Part shown: piece after piece, positions 55,500 to 64,000 of the stretch
Position numbering within the stretch: position 1 is the first letter of the stretch
Layout of the letters: each line of letters opens with the position of its first letter
Assembly (NCBI RefSeq): GCF_031143425.1
Contig: NC_090438.1
Coordinates: 771,353,138-771,417,137, forward strand
DNA length: 64,000 bases
Origin: Pleurodeles waltl
Lineage: Eukaryota; Chordata; Amphibia; Caudata; Salamandridae
Reading direction: 5' to 3'
Made by a program: the position numbers and the translations under genes
Notes under the pieces: generated by a model
The model's input: the letters and a program-made list of their open reading frames with translations, nothing else
The model's database searches: none
What the model was told of the DNA's origin: nothing

Positions 55500-56312
55500 G
55501 TGTTTCTGTGTGCAGGTGACAACCCACTTGCACTTTATAAACGGGTTAGAGATCTGCCTGCAGGCGAGTGCAGTGATTGACTGCATCTGACTAAAGGGGT
55601 ATCCCTGGGGGATCCCTGGGGCCCAGTTCCTCCCTTCCAGAGGACTGTCCTTAGGGGGCACAAAGACAGTGTGCCTTCTTTTTGTGGAGTACAGTCAGTG
55701 TGCCTCCTAAGGGCATGTTTGCGTCTGCCATCCCAGCCTAAATACAGCATGGGCTCAGAGTCAAAGTGATCCCTTCAATTGCATGGGGCCACACCCCTCT
55801 GAAAATGAGGGACTGAAGATAGCTCTGGTGCTACATATGTGCCAGTGCTATCAGTGTTACAGAATTGGTTACTCACTCTAAAAGCACAGAAAGATTGCTG
55901 CCATGTGGCTGTCTCTGTGTGTGTGAGTGCATGTGTGAAACTCTGCTTTTGTGACACTCACGTTTTGTGACTTACTGCCCGTCTGAAGCTCTCTCTGGTT
56001 GACACTCTGCAAGACCACTGAGCCACTCTGCTTTTTTCAGCTTATCTAACTTCCCCTGTCTTCTACGTTCCTTGAGACCACAGGATGTGCTCCATATAGT
56101 TTAATACACCCACTGGAGGAGTATGTGCTTCACGACCCACAGTGAAGGAGAATCACAAAACCACAATATAAAATACATACACACATTCTTTAAAAGAAAA
56201 AGAAAAATACAGTTTAAAATTGTCAATTCCTCTGAAGTACTAACATGAACTCAACCTTTTGCAAGACTCAAAAGGCAAAAACTTCTGATAGCTCTTATTG
56301 TCCATCCTTCTA
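55500..56312. other. noncoding, no gene recognised
   Basis: No supported gene. Short minus frames (55467-55661, 55535-55750) have no motif. Confidence 0.5.
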
Positions 56313-59300
56313 CTATGATAGGGAGTGTATACTCTGACTGACTAGGATTTTCTTCTCTGCCTCCTTTAAAAATTTCACCATATGAGAGTATGAGATTGGA
56401 TCGTCTGGTTTTAGACATGCTATTACTGCTTGTCTATATGTTTGTATACCATGTTGATTAAAAAAAGATTTTAACAAACATCTTCTTTCTTGCACTAAGG
56501 CTGGGCAAAAACATAAGAAGTGTATTAGGTTCATCTTCCCATACTTGCATAACTTGCAACTCTCCTTCACGTGCAGCCTTTCTCTTACGGAGTCACTTTT
56601 ATCACCTGGCAACTTCCCTAATTGATAATGCAAAAAAACAAATTTTAAAACAAGAGACCAGCCAATTTCAAAATACAGCTGAGGTCGAAGGAACTTATAA
56701 TCATTCAGTACCCCCATGCATTTGATCTTTTTGATAATGCTTCTTTACCTTTCAATAAGGACAGCCTCTTTACATGACTGTTTCCTACTCTTTTAAAGCA
56801 TGTTACAGATACATTACCTTTCCAGATTTAATGCAACCCTAAATCATTTATTGCCAGATCCAAATAAAGCGAGGCAGGAGTCCTGCTATTTCCTTGAAGT
56901 TCTTGCCACAACACCTGCCACAGATCATTCCTCTTCTCTGTTCTTATGTTTTTATCCTGTACCAGGTCTTCGCATAGACCCCTTTTCTAGCTATTTTCTG
57001 GTTTATTAACCCAAAATCCATACATATTTGTGCTGGAGATGCGTTTGGCGGTAGAATAAAGTGCTTCCTATACAGCTTTATTATACTTGTATTTAAACAT
57101 AATGCATCACGTCCACGCAAGGCTACACTACCATAAGTTAAACTCGGGACCGATTTAGTGGCTATCACTTTTAATAATGGTAAAATGGTGGGGCCATTCA
57201 AGGCTCTTTTTAAGTATGAAAAAGTGTTTTTTATTCTAAGTTCTTTCTATGTTGGATAAAACATCCACGTTCATTGAACAGTACTCCCAAATATCGATAA
57301 GATTGTACTTGTTCTACCTGTTCTCCGTTTGAAAACCATCTATACTTTTTATTTTTCCTCCAGCTACAATCCATCACCTTTGTCTTTTTTAGGTTTACTA
57401 TGAGCCCAGTGTTCTGCGAATAAACCAATAGCTTTCCCAAGAGTCTTTGTATCCATGTTTGATTTATCAGAATAACATCATCTGTATAAAGCAGATTAGA
57501 AATACATATCGGGCCTAGCCTAGGTGCATGTGCGTTTACTGCTTGAAGTTCATCTGACAGATCTGCTAAAAACAGATTAAATAAGTAGGGTGCCAGGACA
57601 AAACCTTGTTTTAGTCCCTGAAAGGTATATATTTTCCTTGACAAGACAGATCCATCCCCATTTCTTATCCTCACCTAGGTATTTGGGTAGGGGAGCTGAA
57701 TAGCTTTAAGAAGACCAAATGTAATACCAAATTTTGTAAGTTTTTTCCAAAGCAAGTTCCGATTCGCAGAATCGAAAGCTGATTTAAAATCGACATTGGT
57801 TTCTTCTTTAAAATTTGAGTATCCATTAACATGGACACGGTCAGTATATTGATCTCTGTTTCAACACCTTGTGTAAGCCCTGTTTGGTTTAATGGCACAA
57901 TTTTTCTATCTATTGCCCACTCATGCTTTTCATCTAGTAGTAAACCAGCAAAATACTCATTTCAATTCATTTCATTTCAATTAAATTTCATCAAGTAGTA
58001 AACCAGCAAAATACTTTGCTTCTATATCTTGAGCGGCAATCAGCTGATGATTTTCCGGTTAGTCCCTGTTGCCTTTCTTACATATCTAGGGTTTATTATT
58101 GAGCCCTGCCATGAGCCTGGCACTATCTGCTGCTGTAATACACAGTTATAGACTGAAGTTAGTACTGGAGTCCAAAGTTCTATATTAGATGAATACAAAA
58201 CTTGGGGTAACCATTTGGCCCTGAGGCGCCATCTTTCCTGTAACTTAACACTTTTTCCTTTATCTGATTCTCTGTGATACTATCTTTAACAGAGACTTCA
58301 GTTCCTAGTCCCCCCTTTCCTGATGTCATCGTATTTGGAGTCCTTTTCTCGCATCCCACGCATCCTAGTTTATGATAGTTTAAATAATTCTTTTATAAAA
58401 TGTACCCATGTCTGTTCTGCTATATTCAAGTTGACTGTTGGACTTTAGTGGCGATTTATCCTGTTTACAACTTTCCAGAATTGCCTTAGATTCTTTAGTT
58501 TTGATAAATATAAGTCTTTGGCCCAAAATTTATTGTTTACTTTCCTTTTCTCTTCACAGACCAATCTTTGAAAGCACCTATTTAGTTTAGCAAATGCCAA
58601 ACGTAGGTCTATTTGATGGATCTTTCCTAATACTCTTTTGCAATAGTTTTCGCTCATTCATTAACCTACAAGACGAGATGGATCATTTTATTCTGTCCCT
58701 ATGTTCCTTCACTAACCTTCCTCGATTGGGGGCTTTTGAGGCTTTTTGCTACTTCTTTTTCTGTTATTCTATTAACAACCTTCTCCCACTGTCTAACTTT
58801 ATTGCCGTAACTGGCAACTAATATTTCATTTACTAAACTTTCAGCTAGCACCTTACCATGGGCATTCAATTTACTAAAGCATGAAAACCTTCGATAATTT
58901 ATCATAGAATCTTCCCCAAACAGCAAGGGTTATTTAGCTTCAGCACCAGAACGTTATTATTTTCTAAAGGAACCTGTGCGACTTCAGTTTTTAACGCTAT
59001 CTTGATAAACCTCCTCTTGGCTGCCCCTGATTTTTTGTTTTGACTGGTGGTCTATAATAACCAACATATCCTACTACATCAAAAACTTTGAGAGCCCATG
59101 TTTCCTAGAGGCACATTATCTGACTTCCTACTAACAACGAGGCAATATCTTTCTTCTGCAACTTCGTTTGTACTCCAGTAATATTTCTCAAATTATTGGA
59201 TAGCAAGTCATACCGTCTATTTATGACCTTACTCCCATTAGTTCATTTCCTATATTTGCCATGTAATGCCTCTGTTAACCAACCCATATTTACTTGTATA

Positions 59301-59608
59301 CTTCTTTTGTTCTTCAGTAAACGTGGGGCATGGTGAAACTCTTCAGGCTTCTCCATTCTTCCTCCTGCAGATCTGAGAACTGAATGTAGTTGATGCTCCA
59401 TCTCCAATGGGGTCAGATTTATTTTAGCTTTTACCTGCACAAACACTACTGAATACATGTCTTTTGGGGGTAAAGATAATTCTATCCCCCAAGCTGCCAA
59501 AATATCTTTTTCTTGCATTACTGATTTTGCTAGTAACTTATTTTGGAGGGAGACCATAGTAGCTTCCTGCACCCTCCCTTCTGCGTGGCCCAGAAACTCA
59601 ATTGACAC
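56313..59608 (-). pseudogene. decayed LINE ORF2 fragment
   Basis: Minus-strand non-LTR retrotransposon remains in at least six frame blocks. 58926-58445 are pre-RT segments (KWVVNRI-like blocks such as RQFWKVVNRINRH). 57898-57671 is a GLTQGVETE region. 57674-57231 is RT with GLKQGFVLAPYLFNLFLADL, catalytic LLYTDDVIL, and YRYLGVLFNERG. 56717-56313 is a C-terminal CCHC-type motif (CKLCKYGKMNLIHFLCFC). The 59590-59243 block may be an upstream ORF or the N-terminus. Its 5' side is cut at 59608 by the Harbinger element. Clade not determined. Confidence 0.75.
57931..58015. repeat. 27-bp duplication flanking a TTTCA-rich insert
   Basis: CATCWAGTAGTAAACCAGCA plus AAATACT occurs at 57931-57957 and 57989-58015. 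Between the copies are 31 bp of ATTTCA-type simple sequence. It sits inside the decayed LINE. Confidence 0.85.
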
Positions 59609-59939
59609 TATGGTGGTCATTACAACCCTGGCGGTCGGTGTTAAAGCGGCGGTAAAACCACCAAAAGGCCGGCGGTAAAAAAAAATGGAATCACGACCGT
59701 GGCGGAAACCGCCAACATAGACAGCCACTTTAACACTCTGACCACCACGGCGGTACAAACAAACACCGTGACGGGAAGCGCCAACAGACAGGCGGAGGAC
59801 AAAGTACCGCCCACAGTATTACAACAGTCCAATCCACCACCTTTTCCGGGGCGGATTCACCATGAACAAAAACACAGCGGAAACAGGACTTGGAAGGGAA
59901 ACGTTCACCTCTACACACCCCACAAGGAACCCAGACCCC

Positions 59940-60022
59940 ATGGAGCCTGAACTCCAAATACTCCCTGCGATAGTCTTCCTGCTCCTCTACCAGGAGCACT
60001 ACCGACGGCGGCGACGACCACG
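59940..60022 (+). pseudogene. transposase exon 1 (second element)
   Basis: 83 nt: MEPELQILPAIVFLLLYQ through RRRRRPR, donor GTGAGTACTG. It pairs in phase with exon 2 at 63901 (CG plus A gives Arg). The element between 60023 and 60470 holds no other gene. Confidence 0.65.
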
Positions 60023-60479
60023 GTGAGTACTGCACCTACAACACAGGGGAGGGAAAAGAGAGTGGCACACACACGCAACACACAACACCCCCACCCTCAC
60101 CCACGACAATACACACACTAATACATATTGATACATTACAGTTACACTCCCAACCCCCCTGGAAGAATACAAAGACAAAAGGAAATGAGTTGAACGTTGG
60201 TAATCTATTAAAATTCAGTATTCAAAAAATATATATACACTATTAACAAATATATACACCAATAATACAAGTCCAAGGTATCCCACCATTAAAGTCCATG
60301 GACCACTGGGCCCAAAATACATGGGCGAGGCCCACACAAGATACCCGATCAAAACGGGAGAACACTGCTGGGGCATCAGTTCGAAATACAACAGGCACCT
60401 CAGGGGGAAGGGACGGGGGCGCACCTCAGCCGGATGAGTGCACGACGCCAGATCCACGAAGGGGCTCCATGCCCATTGA

Positions 60480-60715
60480 TGTATCCTGGGGAGTGCCAAG
60501 CCACAGTCTCTCAAGTCTCTAAAGTGGGTGGTTTGCCCACTACTTTATCCTGGGGAGTGCAAAGTCACAGTCTCTCAAGTCTCTACAGTGGGTGGTTTTC
60601 CCACTGCTTTATCCTGGGGAGTGCAAAGCCACAGTCTCACAAGTCTCTCAAGTGGGTGGTTTGCCCACTGCTTTATCCTGGGGAGTGCAAAGCCACAGTC
60701 TCTCAAGTGGATAAC
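60480..60715 (-). repeat. subterminal tandem repeats (second element)
   Basis: Four units of about 62 bp with GGGGAGTGCAAAGCCACAGT, the reverse complement of the unit at 2983-3296. Confidence 0.88.
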
Positions 60716-60874
60716 AGTCTCCACTGGTTCTGGAGGGGGCTTTGTGCCTAGAGTGCTTCATCCTGCCAAGGACTGAGGTAGTGGATGCCATACTCCACTG
60801 GTTCTGGAGGGGCTTGGTGCCCAGAGTGCTTCATCCTGCTTGTGGTGGCCCAGTAGCGTCAGAGCTTTTGGCGC

Positions 60875-63453
60875 TTATTGGCCTGCGGTGCTTGTGGCGG
60901 CGGTGTCCTTGGCAGCAGTACTTGTGGCGGTGGTGTCCTTGGCAGCAGTGCTTGTGGCGGCGGTGTCCTTGGCGGTGCTTGTGGCGGCGGTGTCCTCTGA
61001 AGTGGTTCTTGTGGCGGCAGTGTCCTTGGCAGCGGTGCTGGTGGCGGTCTTGTCCGCCGTGTAGTTTTTCTGCGACTTGCCCATCTTTCTGTGCCCCTTC
61101 CCCACCTTGGATGGTGGCGCAGCTGTCTTCCCACTCCCAACTGTACTCTTGGGAGAGGCTTTGGTGGTAGATGTTTTGCCTTTCTCCCACCGGGCACTGG
61201 CCAACTTTCTATGCTTATGAGGTGCAGGACTGTCCGTGGTCTGGCTCCTTGGCACACTGGCTGCCCAGCTGCTTGGCACACTCCAGAAGCCGGTTACTGC
61301 TGGCACCACTGTGCCCGGTGATGTGGTGGCTGAGGTGCTGGGTTGGGACCTGGAAAGGCGGGCCCCATGGGACTGAAGGGGTGGGGGAGGTGAGAGGAAG
61401 AGGTCAAGGTTGGACAGGAAAAGTTTTTGGGAGACACTGGGATGGGTAGATGGAGGGGGTTTGGTAGTGGAGGAAGAGGGAGTGGTTGTAGGGGGTGTAC
61501 GTTTGCTGACTTTGGGTGAAGGTGCATGGGCTGGAGGCTGTCGTGAGGTGGATGGCTGTTGGGTGGGTGTGTGGCTGCGTTTGTGTACCTTGGGAGGTGG
61601 GCTCCCAGACACACTGGGAGAGGACACAGGGGATGTGTGAATGGTAGTGGGGGTAGTGAGTGCAAGTGAGCAGGGTGTGGTGGTGATGGAGGTAGTGGCT
61701 GAAGATGTAGTGCATGCAGGTGTGAGTGGAGACGAGACTGGGAGGGAGGAGGGAGACGTGGAGGAGGGGGACACAGTGGAGGCAGTGGATGTTGGTATGT
61801 GTGCATGGGCATGATGCTTGTGTGGTGCTTATGTTTGCCAGAGCTTCCCTTGTGTGTTGAGGTGTGTGCATGCTGGTCTGATGGTGTGCTTGGGATAGGC
61901 TGAGGTACAGGGGTTTGGGTCTGGGTAGAGGAAGTTGGAGGGGGAGGCTGGACACAGGGACAATGGCTGCCATCAGTGCTGAGGCCAGAGTCTGAAAAGC
62001 TCGCTGTTGGGCTGCCTGACCAGAATGAATGCCCTCCAGGTATGCATTGGTCTGTTGCAACTGCCTCTCTGCATCCTGGATGGCATTCAAAATGGTAGAC
62101 TGCCCAACAGTGAGGGACCTAGCCTCCTCACTGAGGGCAGCAGGGCTGACTGGGGCAGGGGCTGAGGTGCCTGGGGTGGAGGAGATGCCCACCCTCCTGT
62201 GTGAGTGGCCACGGGGCACACGCTGAGGGGCTGCTGGGAGGGCGGTGCTGGTAGGGGGGGTGGCAGCTGTACCTGTAGATGCAGTGGGCACAGAGGGGCC
62301 CGCCACCGCAAGGGAGCTCCCATCAGAAGAGGAGTCCGTGTTGCTGGTCTCAGCTCGTGTCCCCGCCGGGGAGCTCCCCTCACCCTCCGTCCCACTGGTG
62401 GCTTCAGACTCCGTCGTCTCGCCCTCCAGGGCCATGTGGGATGCAGCTCCCTCCTGCTCCGGTGCCACTGCTCCTCCACCTGATGATGCTAATGCACACA
62501 AGAACAGGGAGATCACAAAAAGTGGGGGAAGACAGAAGAAAGACATGTTGAGTGCATGCAATACCCCTACCGTTGGCGGACACTACAGACACAGAAGCCC
62601 CCTGCACTACGCCGTGTACTTTAAGTTCCCTAATTAATCACAGGGACATGGGTTACAAGGCCTATGCCCGATTGTTGCACACATGGAAGTCACAGGAGCC
62701 TGACTAGGTGGAGTTGGCTCTGAACACAGGTGGGTTGGGGTGCCACATGGCCTGCCTTATGACGGGACCTTGCCTACTAAACTCGCCCTGGCCTAGGGGA
62801 ACTCACAGCCCACCTCCCCCACCCAGACATCTCCACAGCACACAGAATCAGCTGAATGTGACTGTACTCACCCCCTTCTGGCTGCTGTGATGCCCTCAAG
62901 CGCCCATCCAACTCCAGATATGCCACTGCCAGGATCCGGAACATCAGGGGGGTCATGGTGCGATGGGCACACCTCCCACGTTGGGAGGACATCCCCAGCT
63001 GGGCCTCCGCCGTCTTCTTGCTCCAGCGGCGAAAGTACTCCCATCTTTTACGGCAGTGGGTGCTCCGTCTGTGGTGGACCCCCAGGGCCCGGACTTCCTT
63101 GGCGATGGCACGCCAAATATCCTTCTTCTTGTGGGCGCTGACCTAAAGGAATAGTACAGGGGAAAAGGACAAAATATAACCGGCTGCACCGTGACAGTCA
63201 TTGGCCCGCATCCCTACCCTTGCCATGACGCACATGCACTCACCGTAGTTTCATGCACGCCTCATTCCCCCACCCCCATCTTCCATCCACACCCCTCCAC
63301 ACAGGCATTGCCCATTCGGCATGCTCACAGTGTACTTACCTGTTTGTCTGGAGGACCGTAGAGTAACGTGTACTGGGGGAGGACCCCATCCACTAGTTTC
63401 TCCAACTCCTCCGTGCTGAAGGCAGGGGCCCTTTCCCCAGACACATGAGCCAT
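60875..63453 (-). pseudogene. Myb2 (second element), three exons
   Basis: Exon 1 63453-63340 (114 nt, open): MAHVSGERAPAF, EELEKLVDGVLPQYTLLYG; donor GTAAGT. Exon 2 63142-62872 (271 nt, open): KKKDIWRAIAKEVRALGVHH, HCRKRWEYFRRWSKKTAEAQ, PLMFRILAVAYLELDGRL; donor GTGAGT. Exon 3 from 62488 after GCATTAG: ASSGGGAVAPEQEG, then a Ser/Thr/Pro-rich chain. That chain includes a helical ALSEEARSLTVGQSTILNAI block, a frame change near 61780-61820, a PPPKVHKRSH block and a basic HKHRKLASARWEKGK block, ending at the stop at 60875. The first two exons are intact here, unlike the copy at 50823. The pattern of conserved Trp (IWRAI, RWEYFRRW) fits a Myb/SANT domain. Confidence 0.78.
60885..61060 (-). repeat. 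30-bp coding tandem repeat
   Basis: About six 30-bp units encoding a ten-residue AAKDTAATST-type repeat at the end of Myb2. It occupies the place of the 54-bp repeat in the 1022 element and the 33-bp repeat in the 44978 element. Confidence 0.85.
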
Positions 63454-63900
63454 TGTCTCTTCCAGACTGAGGTCACAGCAGCACTTGCAGTGTAGGTCCT
63501 CTCCTGTCAAAGATCAGGTATCAAGTGATTGAACAGAGAGAAAATGGCAGTCACGTCCGTGGCGGTGCGTACCGTCACCGCCGGCGTACATCGTCATTGG
63601 CTCCTCTTACCCATAGGGTCCAATGTTAACCAATGCAGGATTGCACCGCTGTCTACGATCGGCTACCGCGACGGTGTACAACGCCAGCGCAGTTACCTCA
63701 TATCCCCTTGTCCCACATTACAGGTCAGGCAGCCGCCATTTGAGGGGACCACATGGCATTAATTTTAAATGTGTCACACATATCTAGGCCTTGCATACAC
63801 ACTAATACAGGCACATAGCGGTTTAAAAAAATTGAGGAATAAAGTTGTGTTAACGTACCTCAGTCTTGGTTGACTCTCTGCTCGCTGTTCTCCTCCATAG
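63454..63900. promoter_or_regulatory. Myb2 promoter and end of transposase intron 1
   Basis: Contains CCAAT-type motifs (GTCATTGGCTCC at about 63595; GTTAACCAATG at about 63626) in the same relation to Myb2 exon 1 as at 50640. It ends at the acceptor CTCCATAG (63893-63900). Confidence 0.45.
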
Positions 63901-64000
63901 AGCACGTCTGCTGGGGCAGATGAGGAGGTGACGGCATCCTCCGGTGTACAGACCGTTGGTGGACCTGTCGACAATGGAGGAGCGACATGTAATTGTCACC
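63901..64000 (+). pseudogene. HARBI1-like transposase exon 2, start only
   Basis: After splicing, the plus strand reads ARLLGQMRR, then a TGA where the other copy has TGG (Trp), then RHPPVYRPLVDLSTMEERHV. This matches YRPLVDLATMEDRHII of the 44978 copy. The window ends here. The TGA would truncate the protein unless translation starts downstream at the Met. Confidence 0.75.

Larger units (their letters stand above)
59612..64000. mobile_element. second large Harbinger element, truncated by window end
   Basis: Left end GGTGGTCATTACAACCCTGG after TAT (59609-59611), followed by a long GC-rich terminal region like 1022-1224. Order is transposase exon 1 (plus), a 400-bp linker, subterminal repeats (reverse), Myb2 (minus), promoter region, and transposase exon 2 (plus) leaving the window. 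This is the mirror image of the right half of the 44978 element, and it independently supports the nested gene model. Confidence 0.88.

Overview
This 64 kb window is wall-to-wall transposable elements with no recognisable host gene, rRNA, tRNA or CRISPR array. The mix is endogenous retroviruses (ERVs) with a vertebrate-type Env, a Ty3/gypsy element with Gmr1-like domain order, PIF/Harbinger DNA transposons with HARBI1-like transposase, many GC-rich MITEs, and LINEs. It points to a vertebrate with a very large, repeat-inflated genome, most likely a salamander. The organism is an inference from repeat style only.

Layout. 1-1018 is a fragment of an ERV gag/pol on the minus strand. 1022-3519 is a 2.5 kb Harbinger derivative whose two ends are copies of the same terminus. 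3523-14160 is ERV copy A (minus strand): a 3' LTR piece, env, a Pol C-terminal extension, RT/RNase H, protease, gag and a long 5' LTR, riddled with MITEs (6558-6905, 8092-8630, 12292-12482, 12958-13527). 14161-26640 is mostly noncoding repeat debris with a solo LTR (about 15720-17146), small MITEs (19786-19853, 22195-22691, 24620-24775), GAGT-rich low-complexity DNA and a degenerate tandem repeat. About 26640-37300 is ERV copy B (minus strand), more complete in pol because it keeps integrase and a roughly 250-codon extension beyond it. 38374-44454 is a nearly intact Gmr1-type LTR retrotransposon in the order Gag-PR-IN-RT-RNase H. 44978-55496 is a 10.5 kb Harbinger element with a TCT target-site duplication, carrying two Myb/SANT-type genes and a HARBI1-like transposase, with a LINE inserted in the transposase. 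56313-59608 is a decayed LINE on the minus strand. 59612-64000 is the terminus-proximal part of a second large Harbinger element, which runs off the window.

How the genes fit together. Comparing the Harbinger copies gives a consistent gene model. A transposase gene starts with an 83-nt arginine-rich exon next to one terminus, skips a first intron of about 4 kb, and continues into the DDE-bearing exons. A second gene (here Myb2, with exons of exactly 114 and 271 nt in two copies, then a Ser/Thr/Pro-rich exon) lies inside that intron on the opposite strand. A separate Myb-like gene (Myb1) converges on the transposase from the other end. All visible copies carry frameshifts, stops or deletions, so none looks autonomous now. 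The GC-rich MITEs share the GGGNCTCATT/GGGGTCATT-type ends and 3-bp duplications of Harbinger elements. They were probably mobilised by such transposases, and they consist of strings of hairpins whose arms change in a compensating way between copies.

Limits. All alignments, percentages and splice calls were made by eye. Clade names for the LINEs and ERVs are provisional.
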